Shown: positions 9,832 to 23,556 of the stretch, piece by piece | Position numbering within the stretch: position 1 is the stretch's first letter | How the letters are laid out: each line of letters begins with the position of its first letter | NCBI RefSeq assembly: GCF_051014445.1 | Contig: NC_135136.1 | Coordinates: 25,624,001-25,688,000, forward strand | DNA length: 64,000 bases | Direction of reading: 5' to 3' | Source: Colletes latitarsis | Lineage: Eukaryota > Arthropoda > Insecta > Hymenoptera > Colletidae | Program-made: the position numbers and the translations under genes | The notes under the pieces: generated by a model | What the model saw: the letters and a program-made list of their open reading frames with translations, nothing else | Databases searched by the model: none | What the model was told of the DNA's origin: nothing

Positions 9832-12118
9832 ACGGTGTTATACTCTAAAATATTGATCGAATCCAAGTTTAACGTACTGTTTCTGTGTGGTACCACATTA
9901 CTGCGTGATTCAAACCCGAAAAAACCCAGGATCTGGCCAACAACTATGCGAAGAAGGCAAAATCATGAGCCAGATGCGGGCATAACCCAGACCTAACCCA
10001 GACCTAACCGGAGTTACCGACTAAAATATTGGTCGGAACCGGGTTTAATTGTCTGTTTCAGTGAGGTGTGACATTACTACGTGTTTCAAACCAGAGAAAT
10101 CCCAGGATCTGGCGAACAAGAATGCGGAAAAGACGAAATCATGAGCCAGATGCAGGCATAACCCAGACCTAACCCAGACCTAACCGGTGTTACCGACTAA
10201 AATACTGACCGAATCCAGGTTTAATTGAATGTTAGTGTGTGGTACCACATTACTACGTTATTCAAACCCGAAAATTCCCAGGATCTGACCAACAAGTATG
10301 CGAAGAATGCAAAATCATGAGCCAGATGCGGGCATAACCCAGACCTAACTCAGACCTAACCGGTTTTATCCTCTAAAATGTGGATCGAAACCAGGTTTAA
10401 TTGACTGTTACTGTGTGGTACCACATTACTACGTGATTAATACCCGAAAAAACCCAGGATCTGGCCAACAGCTATGCGAAGAAGGTAAAATCATTAGCCA
10501 GATGCGGGCATAACCCAGACCTAACCCAGACCTAACCCGTGTTACCGACTAAAATACTGACCGAAACCAGGTTTAATTGACTGTTTCAGTGTGGTACCAC
10601 ATTACTACGTGATTAATACCCGAAAATTCCCAGGATCTGACCAACATGTATGCGAAGAATGCAAAATCATGAGCCAGATGCGGGCATAACCCAGACCTAA
10701 CTCAGACCTAACCGGTTTTATCATCTAAAATGTGGATCGAAACCAGGTTTAATTGATTGTTTCAGTGTGGTACCACATTAGTACGTGATCCAAACCCGAA
10801 AAAACCAAGGATCTGGCCAACAAGTATGCGAGGAAGGCAAGATCATGAGCCAGATGCGGGCATAGCCGAGACCTAACCCAGACCTAACCAGTGTTATCCT
10901 TTAAAATGTGGATCGAAACCAGGTTTAATTGACTGTTGCAATGTGGTACCACATTACTACGTGATTCAAACCCTAAAAAACCCAGGATCTGGCCAACAAG
11001 TATGCGAAGAAGGCAAAATCATGAGCCAGATGCGGGCATAACCCACACCTAACCCAGACCTAACCGGTGTTACCGACTAAAATACTGACCGAATCCAGGT
11101 TTAATTGACTGTTACTGTGTGGTACCACATTACTACGTGATACAAACCCGAAAATTCCCAGGATCTGGCCAACAACTATGCGAAGAAGGCAAAATCATGA
11201 GCCAGATGGGGGCATAACCCAGACCTAACCCAGACCTAACCGGTTTTATCCTCTAAAATGTGGGTCGAAACCAGGTTTAATTGATTGTTTCAGTGTGGTA
11301 CCACATTAGTACGTGATTCAAACCCGAAAAAACCAAGGATCTGGCCAACAAGTATGCGAACAAGGCAAAATCATGAGCCAGATGCGGGCATAACCCACAC
11401 CTAACCCAGACCTAACCGGTGTTACCGACTAAAATACTGACCGAATCCAGGTTTAATTGGCTGTTACTGTGTGGTACCACATTACTACGTTATTCAAACC
11501 CGGAAATTCCCAGGATCTGACCAACAAGTATGCGAAGAAGGCAAAATCCTGAGCCAGATGCGGGCATAACCCAGACCAAACCCAGACCTAACCGGTGTTA
11601 CCGACTAAAATACTGACCGAATCCAGGTTTAATTGACTGTTACTGTGTGGTACCACATTACTACGTGATACAAACCCGAAAATTCCCAGGATCTGGCCAA
11701 CAACTATGCGAAGAAGGCAAAATCATGAGCCAGATGGGGGCATAACCCAGACCTAAGCCAGACCTAAACGGTGTTATACTCTAAAATATTGATCGAATCC
11801 AAGTTTAACGTACTGTTTCTGTGTGGTACCACATTACTGCGTGATTCAAACCCGAAAAAACCCAGGATCTGGCCAACAAGTTTGCGAAGAAAGCAAAATC
11901 ATGAGCCAGATGCGGGCATAACCCAGACCTAACCCAGACCTAACCGGTGTTACCGACTAAAATATTGGTCGGAACCAGGTCTAATTGTCTGTTTCATTGT
12001 GGTACCACATAACTTCGTGATTGAGACCAGAGAAAACCAAGGATCCGTCCAACAAGAATGCGGAAAATCAAAATCATGAGTCAGATGCTGGCATTACCCA
12101 GACCAAACCCAGACCTAA
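9832..12118 (+). repeat. HOR unit 5: 13-mer, 2,287 bp
   Basis: Order o/b-c-e-f-g-h-i-j-k/l-m-n-o-p. A second hybrid, k/l at 11240-11415, has the k head (TTGATTGTTTCAG) and the l tail (GCGAACAAGGC). p at 11944 is of the GATTGAGACC subtype and is followed directly by b, without e'-f'. Confidence 0.9.
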
Positions 12119-14934
12119 CCGGTGATATCCCCTAAAATGTGGATCGAAACCAAGGTTTAATTGACTGTTTCAGTGTGGTATCATATTAGTACGTGATTCA
12201 AACCCGAAAAAACCCAGGATCTGGCCAACAACTATGCGAAGAAGGCAAAATCATGAGCCAGATGCGGGCATAACCCAGACCTAACCCAGACCTAACCGGA
12301 GTTACCGACTAAAATATTGGTCGGAACCGGGTTTAATTGTCTGTTTCTGTGAGGTGTGACATTACTACGTGTTTCAAACCAGAGAAAACCCAGGATCTGG
12401 CGAACAAGAATGCGGAAAAGACGAAATCATGAGCCAGATGCGGGCATAACCCAGACCTAACCCAGACCTAACCGGTGTTACCGACTAAAATACTGACCGA
12501 ATCCAGGTTTAATTGAATGTTAGTGTGTGGTACCACATTACTACGTTATTCAAACCCGAAAATTCCCAGGATCTGACCAACAAGTATGCGAAGAATGCAA
12601 AATCATGAGCCAGATGCGGGCATAATCCAGACCTAACTCAGACCTAACCGGTTTTATCCTCTAAAATGTGGATCGAAACCAGGTTTAATTGACTGTTACT
12701 GTGTGGTACCACATTACTACGTGATTAATACCCGAAAAAACCCAGGATCTGGCCAACAGCTATGCGAAGAAGGTAAAATCATTAGCCAGATGCGGGCATA
12801 ACCCAGACCTAACCCAGACCTAACCCGTGTTACCGACTAAAATACAGACCGAAACCAGGTTTAATTGACTGTTTCAGTGTGGTACCACATTACTACGTGA
12901 TTAATACCCGAAAATTCCCAGGATCTGACCAACATGTATGCGAAGAATGCAAAATCATGAGCCAGATGCGGGCATAACCCAGACCTAACTCAGACCTAAC
13001 CGGTTTTATCATCTAAAATGTGGATCGAAACCAGGTTTAATTGATTGTTTCAGTGTGGTACCACATTAGTACGTGATCCAAACCCGAAAAAACCAAGGAT
13101 CTGGCCAACAAGTATGCGAGGAAGGCAAGATCATGAGCCAGATGCGGGCATAGCCGAGACCTAACCCAGACCTAACCAGTGTTATCCTTTAAAATGTGGA
13201 TCGAAACCAGGTTTAATTGACTGTTTCAATGTGGTACCACATTACTACGTGATTCAAACCCTAAAAAACCCAGGATCTGGCCAACAAGTATGCGAAGAAG
13301 GCAAAATCATGAGCCAGATGCGGGCATAACCCACACCTAACCCAGACCTAACCGGTGTTACCGACTAAAATACTGACCGAATCCAGGTTTAATTGACTGT
13401 TACTGTGTGGTACCACATTACTACGTGATACAAACCCGAAAATTCCCAGGATCTGGCCAACAACTATGCGAATATGGCAAAATCATGAGCCAGATGGGGG
13501 CATAACCCAGACCTAACCCAGACCTAACCGGTTTTATCCTCTAAAATGTGGATCGAAACCAGGTTTAATTGATTGTTTCAGTGTGGTACCACATTAGTAC
13601 GTGATCCAAACCTGAAAAAACCAAGGATCTGGCCAACAAGTATGCGAAGGAGGCAAAATCATGAGCCAGATGCGGGCATAACCCAGACCTAACCCAGACC
13701 TAACCGGTGTTATCCCCTAAAATGTGGATCGAAACCAGGTTTAATTGACTGTTTCAGTGTGGTATCATATTAGTACGTGATTCAAACCCGAAAAAACCAA
13801 GGATCTGGCCAACAAGTATGCGAACAAGGCAAAATCATGAGCCAGATGCGGGCATAACCCACACCTAACCCAGACCTAACCGGTGTTACCGACTAAAATA
13901 CTGACCGAATCCAGGTTTAATTGCCTGTTACTGTGTGGTACCACATTACTACGTTATTCAAACCCGGAAATTCCCAGGATCTGACCAACAAGTATGCGAA
14001 GATGGCAAAATCCTGAGCCAGATGCGGGCATAACCCAGACCAAACCCAGACCTAACCGGTGTTACCGACTAAAATACTGACCGAATCCAGGTTTAATTGA
14101 CTGTTACTGTGTGGTACCACATTACTACGTGATACAAACCCGAAAATTCCCAGGATCTGGCCAACAACTATGCGAAGAAAGCAAAATCATGAGCCAGATG
14201 GGGGCATAACCCAGACCTAAGCCAGACCTAAACGGTGTTATACTCTAAAATATTGATCGAATCCAAGTTTAACGTACTGTTTCTGTGTGGTACCACATTA
14301 CTGCGTGATTCAAACCCGAAAAAACCCAGGATCTGGCCAACAAGTTTGCGAAGAAAGCAAAATCATGAGCCAGATGCGGGCATAACCCAGACCTAACCCA
14401 GACCTAACCGGTGTTACCGACTAAAATATTGGTCGGAACCAGGTCTAATTGTCTGTTTCATTGTGGTACCACATAACTTCGTGATTGAGGCCAGAGAAAA
14501 CCAAGGATCCGTCCAACAATAATGCGGAAAATCAAAATCATGAGTCAGATGCTGGCATTACCCAGACCTAACCCAGACCTAACCGGTGTTACCGAATAAA
14601 ATACTGACTGAATCCAGGTTTAATTGAATGTTAGTGTGTGGTACCACATTACTACGTTATTCAAACTCGAAAATTCCCAGGATCTGACCAACAAGTATGC
14701 GAAGAATGCAAAATCATGAGCCAGATGCGGGCATAACCCAGACCTAACTCAGACCTAACCGGTTTTATCCTCTAAAATGTGGATCGAAACCAGGTTTAAT
14801 TGACTGTTACTGTGTGGTACCACATTACTACGTGATTAATACCCGAAAAAACCCAGTATCTGGCCAACAGCTATGCGAAGAAGGCAAAATCATGAGCCAG
14901 ATGCGGGTATAACCCAGACCTAACCCAGACCTAA
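12119..14934 (+). repeat. HOR unit 6: complete 16-mer, 2,816 bp
   Basis: The same 16 types in the same order as unit 1. With the following b-to-j monomers, the block 12,119 to about 16,313 matches 877 to about 5,071 at a constant offset of 11,242 bp (64 x 176 - 22; the 22 bp are the two short k monomers in between). Small differences from unit 1 include GCGAATATGGC in j and CCCAGTATCTGG in f'. Confidence 0.9.
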
Positions 14935-17398
14935 CCGGTGATATCCCCTAAAATGTGGATCGAAACCAAGGTTTAATTGACTGTTTCAGTGTGGTATCAT
15001 ATTAGTACGTGATTCAAACCCGAAAAAACCCAGGATCTGGCCAACAACTATGCGAAGAAGGCAAAATCATGAGCCAGATGCGGGCATAACCCAGACCTAA
15101 CCCAGACCTAACCGGAGTTACCGACTAAAATATTGGTCGGAACCGGGTTTAATTGTCTGTTTCAGTGAGGTGTGACATTACTACGTGTTTCAAACCAGAG
15201 AAAACCCAGGATCTGGCGAACAAGAATGCGGAAAAGACGAAATCATGAGCCAGATGCGGGCATAACCCAGACCTAACCCAGACCTAACCGGTGTTACCGA
15301 CTAAAATACTGACCGAATCCAGGTTTAATTGAATGTTAGTGTGTGGTACCACATTACTACGTTATTCAAACCCGAAAATTCCCAGGATCTGACCAACAAG
15401 TATGCGAAGAATGCAAAATCATGAGCCAGATGCGGGCATAACCCAGACCTAACTCAGACCTAACCGGTTTTATCCTGTAAAATGTGGATCGAAACCAGGT
15501 TTAATTGACTGTTACTGTGTGGTACCACATTACTACGTGATTAATACCCGAAAAAACCCAGGATCTGGCCAAGAGCTATGCGAAGAAGGTAAAATCATTA
15601 GCCAGATGCGGGCATAACCCAGACCTAACCCAGACCTAACCCGTGTTACCGACTAAAATACAGACCGAAACCAGGTTTAATTGACTGTTTCAGTGTGGTA
15701 CCACATTACTACGTGATTAATACCCGAAAATTCCCAGGATCTGACCAACATGTATGCGAAGAATGCAAAATCGTGAGCCAGATGCGGGCATAACCCAGAC
15801 CTAACTCAGACCTAACCGGTTTTATCATCTAAAATGTGGATCGAAACCAGGTTTAATTGATTGTTTCAGTGTGGTACCACATTAGTACGTGATCCAAACC
15901 CGAAAAAACCAAGGATCTGGCCAACAAGTATGCGAGGAAGGCAAGATCATGAGCCAGATGCGGGCATAGCCGAGACCTAACCCAGACCTAACCAGTGTTA
16001 TCCTTTAAAATGTGGATCGAAACCAGGTTTAATTGACTGTTTCAATGTGGTACCACATTACTACGTGATTCAAACCCTAAAAAACCCAGGATCTGGCCAA
16101 CAAGTATGCGAAGAAGGCAAAATCATGAGCCAGATGCGGGCATAACCCACACCTAACCCAGACCTAACCGGTGTTACCGACTAAAATACTGACCGAATCC
16201 AGGTTTAATTGACTGTTACTGTGTGGTACCACATTACTACGTGATACAAACCCGAAAATTCCCAGGATCTGGCCAACAACTATGCGAAGAAGGCAAAATC
16301 ATGAGCCAGATGGGGGCATAACCCAGACCTAACCCAGACCTAACCGGTTTTATCCTCTAAAATGTGGATCGAAACCAGGTTTAATTGATTGTTTCAGCGT
16401 GGTACCACATTAGTACGTGATCCAAACCTGAAAAAACCAAGGATCTGGCCAACAAGTATGCGAAGGAGGCAAAATCATGAGCCAGATGCGGGCATAACCC
16501 AGACCTAACCCAGACCTAACCAGTGTTATCCCCTAAAATGTGGATCGGAACCAGGTTTAATTGACTGTTTCAGTGTGGTATCATATTAGTACGTGATTCA
16601 AACCCGAAAAAACCAAGGATCTGGCCAACAAGTATGCGAACAAGGCAAAATCATGAGCCAGATGCGGGCATAACCCACACCTAACCCAGACCTAACCGGT
16701 GTTACCGACTAAAATACTGACCGAATCCAGGTTTAATTGTCTGTTACTGTGTGGTACCACATTACTACGTTATTCAAACCCGGAAATTCCCAGGATCTGA
16801 CCAACAAGTATGCGAAGAAGGCAAAATCCTGAGCCAGATGCGGGCATAACCCAGACCAAACCCAGACCTAACCGGTGTTACCGACTAAAATACTGACCGA
16901 ATCCAGGTTTAATTGACTGTTACTGTGTGGTACCACATTACTACGTGATACAAACCCGAAAATTCCCAGGATCTGGCCAACAACTATGCGAAGAAGGCAA
17001 AATCATTAGCCAGATGCGGGCATAACCCAGACCTAACCCAGACCTAACCCGTGTTACCGACTAAAATACAGACCGAAACCAGGTTTAATTGACTGTTTCA
17101 GTGTGGTACCACATTACTACGTGATTAATACCCGAAAATTCCCAGGATCTGACCAACATGTATGCGAAGAATGCAAAATCATGAGCCAGATGCGGGCATA
17201 ACCCAGACCTAACTCAGACCTAACCGGTTTTATCATCTAAAATGTGGATCGAAACCAGGTTTAATTGATTGTTTCAGTGTGGTACCACATTAGTACGTGA
17301 TTGAGACCAGAGAAAACCAAGGATCCGTCCAACAAGAATGCGGAAAATCAAAATCATGAGTCAGATGCTGGCATTACCCAGACCTAACCCAGACCTAA
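14935..17398 (+). repeat. HOR unit 7: 14-mer, 2,464 bp
   Basis: Order b-c-e-f-g-h-i-j-k-l-m-n/f-g-h/p. Two hybrids: n/f at 16872 (n head, f tail with ATCATTAGCC) sends the order back to g, and h/p at 17224 (h head, p tail with GATTGAGACC and GGATCCGTCC, 175 bp) jumps ahead to the next b. This is a rearranged unit combining a backward and a forward jump. Confidence 0.9.
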
Positions 17399-18279
17399 CC
17401 GGTGATATCCCCTAAAATGTGGATCGAAACCAAGGTTTAATTGACTGTTTCAGTGTGGTATCATATTAGTACGTGATTCAAACCCGAAAAAACCCAGGAT
17501 CTGGCCAACAACTATGCGAAGAAGGCAAAATCATGAGCCAGATGCGGGCATAACCCACACCTAACCCAGACCTAACCGGTGTTACCGACTAAAATACTGA
17601 CCGAATCCAGGTTTAATTGACTGTTACTGTGTGGTACCACATTACTACGTGATACAAACCCGAAAATTCCCAGGATCTGGCCAACAACTATGCGAAGAAG
17701 GCAAAATCATGAGCCAGATGCGGGCATAACCCAGACCTAACACAGACCTAACCGGTGTTATCCCCTAAAATGTGGATCGAAACCAGGTTTAATTGACTGT
17801 TTCAGTGTGGTATCATATTAGTACGTGATTCAAACCCGAAAAAACCAAGGATCTGGCCAACAAGTATGCGAACAAGGCAAAATCATGAGCCAGATGCGGG
17901 CATAACCCACACCTAACCCAGACCTAACCGGTGTTACCGACTAAAATACTGACCGAATCCAGGTTTAATTGTCTGTTACTGTGTGGTACCACATTACTAC
18001 GTTATTCAAACCCGGAAATTCCCAGGATCTGACCAACAAGTATGCGAAGAAGGCAAAATCCTGAGCCAGATGCGGGCATAACCCAGACCAAACCCAGACC
18101 TAACCGGTGTTACCGACTAAAATACTGACCGAATCCAGGTTTAATTGACTGTTACTGCGTGGTACCACATTACTACGTGATACAAACCCGAAAATTCCCA
18201 GGATCTGGCCAACAACTATGCGAAGAAGGCAAAATCATGAGCCAGATGGGGGCATAACCCAGACCTAAGCCAGACCTAA
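17399..18279 (+). repeat. HOR unit 8: 5-mer, 881 bp
   Basis: Order b/i-j-l-m-n. The first monomer is b for most of its length but ends GCATAACCCACACC like type i, and j follows. k is missing between j (17576) and l (17752). This is the shortest unit in the ordered region. Confidence 0.85.
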
Positions 18280-20391
18280 ACGGTGTTATACTCTAAAATA
18301 TTGATCGAATCCAAGTTTAACGTACTGTTTCTGTGTGGTACCACATTACTGCGTGATTCAAACCCGAAAAAACCCAGGATCTGGCCAACAACTATGCGAA
18401 GAAGGCAAAATCATGAGCCAGATGCGGGCATAACCCAGACCTAACCCAGACCTAACCGGAGTTACCGACTAAAATATTGGTCGGAACCGGGTTTAATTGT
18501 CTGTTTCAGTGAGGTGTGACATTACTACGTGTTTCAAACCAGAGAAAACTCAGGATCTGGCGAACAAGAATGCGGAAAAGACGAAATCATGAGCCAGATG
18601 CGGGCATAACCAAGACCTAACCCAGACCTAATCGGTGTTACCGACTAAAATACTGACCGAATCCAGGTTTAATTGAATGTTAGTGTGTGGTACCACATTA
18701 CTACGTTATTCAAACCCGAAAATTCCCAGGATCTGACCAACAAGTATGCGAAGAATGCAAAATCATGAGCCAGATGCGGGCATAACCCAGACCTAACTCA
18801 GACCTAACCGGTTTTATCCTCTAAAATGTGGATCGAAACCAGGTTTAATTGACTGTTACTGTGTGGTACCACATTACTACGTGATTAATACCCGAAAAAA
18901 CCCAGGATCTGGCCAACAGCTATGCGAAGAAGGTAAAATCATAAGCCAGATGCGGGCATAACCCAGACCTAACCCAGACCTAACCCGTGTTACCGACCAA
19001 AATACAGACCGAAACCAGGTTTAATTGACTGTTTCAGTGTGGTACCACATTACTACGTGATTAATACCCGAAAATTCCCGGGATCTGACCAACATGTATG
19101 CGAAGAATGCAAAATCATGAGCCAGATGCGGGCATAACCCAGACCTAACTCAGACCTAACCGGTTTTATCATCTAAAATGTGGATCGAAACCAGGTTTAA
19201 TTGATTGTTTCAGTGTGGTACCACATTAGTACGTGATCCAAACCCGAAAAAACCAAGGATCTGGCCAACAAGTATGCGAGGAAGGCAAGATCATGAGCCA
19301 GATGCGGGCATAGCCGAGACCTAACCCAGACCCAACCAGTGTTATCCTTTAAAATGTGGATCGAAACCAGGTTTAATTGACTGTTTCAATGTGGTACCAC
19401 ATTACTACGTGATTCAAACCCTAAAAAACCCAGGATCTGGCCAACAAGTATGCGAAGAAGGCAAAATCATGAGCCAGATGCGGGCATAACCCACACCTAA
19501 CCCAGACCTAACCGGTGTTACCGACTAAAATACTGACCGAATCCAGGTTTAATTGACTGTTACTGTGTGGTACCACATTACTACGTGATACAAACCCGAA
19601 AATTCCCAGGATCTGGCCAACAACTATGCGAAGAAGGCAAAATCATGAGCCAGATGGGGGCATAACCCAGACCTAACCCAGACCTAACCGGTTTTATCGT
19701 CTAAAATGTGGATCGAAACCAGGTTTAATTGATTGTTTCAGTGTGGTACCACATAAGTACGTGATCCAAACCTGAAAAAACCAAGGATCTGGCCAACAAG
19801 TGTGCGAAGGAGGCAAAATCATGAGCCAGATGCGGGCATAACCCAGACCTAACACAGACCTAACCGGTGTTATCCCCTAAAATGTGGATCGAAACCAGGT
19901 TTAATTGACTGTTTCAGTGTGGTATCATATTAGTACGTGATTCAAACCCGAAAAAACCAAGGATCTGGCCAACAAGTATGCGAACAAGGCAAAATCATGA
20001 GCCAGATGCGGGCATAACCCACACCTAACCCAGACCTAACCGGTGTTACCGACTAAAATACTGACCGAATCCAGGTTTAATTGTCTGTTACTGTGTGGTA
20101 CCACATTACTACGTTATTCAAACCCGGAAATTCCCAGGATCTGACCAACAAGTATGCGAAGAAGGCAAAATCCTGAGCCAGATGCGGGCATAACCCAGAC
20201 CAAACCCAGACCTAACCGGTGTTACCGACTAAAATACTGACCGAATCCAGGTTTAATTGACTGTTACTGTGTGGTACCACATTACTACGTGATACGAACC
20301 CGAAAATTCCCAGGATCTGGCCAACAACTATGCGAAGAAGGCAAAATCATGAGCCAGATGGGGGCATAACCCAGACCTAAGCCAGACCTAA
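18280..20391 (+). repeat. HOR unit 9: 12-mer, 2,112 bp
   Basis: Order o/b-c-e-f-g-h-i-j-k-l-m-n, exactly 12 x 176. This is the full-length counterpart of unit 4, with a 176-bp k at 19688. The f-to-n part (18,808 onward) also begins duplication B1. Confidence 0.9.
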
Positions 20392-22147
20392 ACGGTGTTA
20401 TACTCTAAAATATTGATCGAATCCAAGTTTAACGTACTGTTTCTGTGTGGTACCACATTACTGCGTGATTCAAACCCGAAAAAACCCAGGATCTGGCCAA
20501 CAACTATGCGAAGAAGGCGAAATCATGAGCCAGATGCGGGCATAACCCAGACCTAACCCAGACCTAACCGGAGTTACCGACTAAAATATTGGTCGGAACC
20601 AGGTTTAATTGTCTGTTTCAGTGAGGTGTGACATTACTACGTGTTTCAAACCAGAGAAAACTCAGGATCTGGCGAACAAGAATGCGGAAAAGACGAAATC
20701 ATGAGCCAGATGCGGGCATAACCCAGACCTAACCCAGACCTAATCGGTGTTACCGACTAAAATACTGACCGAATCCAGGTTTAATTGAATGTTAGTGTGT
20801 GGTACCACATTACTACGTTATTCAAACCCGAAAATTGCCAGGATCTGACCAACAAGTATGCGAAGAATGCAAAATCATGAGCCAGATGCGGGCATAACCC
20901 AGACCTAACTCAGACCTAACCGGTTTTATCCTCTAAAATGTGGATCGAAACCAGGTTTAATTGACTGTTACTGTGTGGTACCACATTACTACGTGATTAA
21001 TACCCGAAAAAACCCAGGATCTGGCCAACAGCTATGCGAAGAAGGTAAAATCATTAGCCAGATGCGGGCATAACCCAGACCTAACCCAGACCTAACCCGT
21101 GTTACCGACTAAAATACAGACCGAAACCAGGTTTAATTGATTGTTTCAGTGTGGTACCACATTAGTACGTGATCCAAACCCGAAAAAACCAAGGATCTGG
21201 CCAACAAGTATGCGAAGGAGGCAAAATGAGCCAGATGCGGGCATAACCCAGACCTAACCCAGACCTAACCGGTGTTATCCCCTAAAATGTGGATCGAAAC
21301 CAGGTTTAATTGACTGTTTCAGTGTGGTATCATATTAGTACGTGATTCAAACCCGAAAAAACCAAGGATCTGGCCAACAAGTATGCGAACAAGGCAAAAT
21401 CATGAGCCAGATGCGGGCATAACCCACACCTAACCCAGACCTAACCGGTGTTACCGACTAAAATACTGACCGAATCCAGGTTTAATTGGCTGTTACTGTG
21501 TGGTACCACATTACTACGTTATTCAAACCCGGAAATTCCCAGGATCTGACCAACAAGTATGCGAAGAAGGCAAAATCCTGAGCCAGATGCGGGCATAACC
21601 CACACCAAACCCAGACCTAACCGGTGTTACCGACTAAAATACTGACTGAATCCAGGTTTAATTGACTGTTACTGTGTGGTACCACATTACTACGTGATAC
21701 AAACCCGAAAATTCCCAGGATCTGGCCAACAACTATGCGAAGAAGGCAAAATCATGAGCCAGATGGGGGCATAACCCAGACCTAAGCCAGACCTAAACGG
21801 TGTTATACTCTAAAATATTGATCGAATCCAAGTTTAACGTACTGTTTCTGTGTGGTACCACATTACTGCGTGATTCAAACCCGAAAAAACCCAGGATCTG
21901 GCCAACAAGTTTGCGAAGAAAGCAAAATCATGAGCCAGATGCGGGCATAACCCAGACCTAACCCAGACCTAACCGGTGTTACCGACTAAAATATTGGTCG
22001 GAACCAGGTCTAATTGTCTGTTTCATTGTGGTACCACATAACTTCGTGATTGAGACCAGAGAAAACCAAGGATCCGTCCAACAAGAATGCGGAAAATCAA
22101 AATCATGAGTCAGATGCTGGCATTACCCAGACCTAACCCAGACCTAA
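20392..22147 (+). repeat. HOR unit 10: 10-mer, 1,756 bp
   Basis: Order o/b-c-e-f-g/k-l-m-n-o-p. The g/k hybrid at 21096 removes h-i-j and has a private 3-bp deletion (GGCAAAATGAGCC instead of GGCAAAATCATGAGCC). The length is 10 x 176 - 3 - 1. The c at 20568 reads GGAACCAGG, so its CENP-B-like core is lost. Confidence 0.9.
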
Positions 22148-23028
22148 CCGGTGATATCCCCTAAAATGTGGATCGAAACCAAGGTTTAATTGACTGTTTC
22201 AGTGTGGTATCATATTAGTACGTGATTCAAACCCGAAAAAACCCAGGATCTGGCCAACAACTATGCGAAGAAGGCAAAATCATGAGCCAGATGCGGGCAT
22301 AACCCAGACCTAACCCAGACCTAACCGGAGTTACCGACTAAAATATTGGTCGGAACCGGGTTTAATAGTCTGTTTCAGTGAGGTGTGACATTACTACGTG
22401 TTTCAAACCAGAGAAAACCCAGGATCTGGCGAACAAGAATGCGGAAAAGACGAAATCATGAGCCAGATGCGGGCATAACCCAGACCTAACCCAGACCTAA
22501 CCGGTGTTACCGACTAAAATACTGACCGAATCCAGGTTTAATTGAATGGTAGTGTGTGGTACCACATTACTACGTTATTCAAACCCGAAAATTCCCAGGA
22601 TCTGACCAACAAGTATGCGAAGAATGCAAAATCATGAGCCAGATGCGGGCATAACCCAGACCTAACTCAGACCTAACCGGTTTTATCCTCTAAAATGTGG
22701 ATCGAAACCAGGTTTAATTGACTGTTACTGTGTGGTACCACATTACTACGTGATTAATACCCGAAAAAACCCAGGATCTGGCCAACAGCTATGCGAAGAA
22801 GGTAAAATCATTAGCCAGATGCGGGCATAACCCAGACCTAACCCAGACCTAACCCGTGTTACCGACTAAAATACAGACCGAAACCAGGTTTAATTGACTG
22901 TTTCAGTGTGGTACCACATTACTACGTGATTAATACCCGAAAATTCCCAGGATCTGACCAACATGTATGCGAAGAATGCAAAATCATGAGCCAGATGCGG
23001 GCATAACCCAGACCTAACTCAGACCTAA

Positions 23029-23204
23029 CCGGTTTTATCATCTAAAATGTGGATCGAAACCAGGTTTAATTGACTGTTTCAGTGTGGTACCACAGTAGTA
23101 CCTGATTCAAACCAAAGAAAACCAAGGATCTGGCCAACAAGAATGCGAGGAAGGCGAAATCATGAGCCTGATGTGGGCATAACCCAGACCTAACCCAGAC
23201 CTAA
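23029..23204 (+). repeat. Monomer type q
   Basis: The head is that of type h (CCGGTTTTATCATCTAAAAT). The middle reads ACCACAGTAGTACCTGATTC and ACCAAAGAAAACC, with tail GCGAGGAAGGCGAAATC and GAGCCTGATGTGGGC. It first appears here, is copied at 27781 (with GAGTCTG) and again in A2. It seems to enter the HOR from the class of monomers that dominates 28-36 kb. Confidence 0.85.
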
Positions 23205-23380
23205 CCGGTTTTATCCTCTAAAATGTGGATCGAAACCAGGTTTAATTGACTGTTACTGTGTGGTACCACAATAGTACGTGATTAATACCCGAAAAAACCC
23301 AGGATCTGGCCAACAACTATGCGAAGAAGGTAAAATCATTAGCCAGATGCGGGCATAACCCAGACCTAACCCAGACCTAA
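23205..23380 (+). repeat. Monomer type f''
   Basis: A type f relative with ACCACAATAGTACG and CAACAACTATGCG replacing ACCACATTACTACG and CAACAGCTATGCG. It lies between q and q2 and is copied at 27957 and, with GGTCAACAAC, at 28309. Confidence 0.85.
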
Positions 23381-23556
23381 CCCGTGTTACCGACTAAAAT
23401 ACAGACCGAAACCAGGTTTAATTGACTGTTTCAGTGTGGTACCGAATTAGTACGTGATTCAAACCAGAGAAAACCAAGGATCTGGCCAACAAGAATGCGA
23501 GGAAGGCAAAATCATGAGCCTGATGTGGGCATAACCCATACCTAACCCAGACCTAA
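23381..23556 (+). repeat. Monomer type q2
   Basis: The head is CCCGTGTTACCGAC with ACAGACCG. The marker is GTACCGAATTAGTACG (KpnI palindrome broken), then ACCAGAGAAAACC, GAGCCTGATGTGGGC and the end CATAACCCATACC. It is the last monomer of duplication B1 and is repeated at 28133 as the last of B2. Confidence 0.85.

Larger units (their letters stand above)
18808..23556 (+). repeat. Duplication B, copy 1 (4,749 bp)
   Basis: Begins with f at 18808 and ends with q2. It recurs immediately as B2. Shared private variants include ATCATAAGCC in f, TACCGACCAAAAT in g (18991 and 23740), ACATAAGTACG in k (19751 and 24500), GATACGAACCCG in n, and the whole q-f''-q2 trio. The offset is 4,749 before the 3-bp deletion at about 21,226 and 4,752 (27 x 176) after it. 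Confidence 0.93.
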
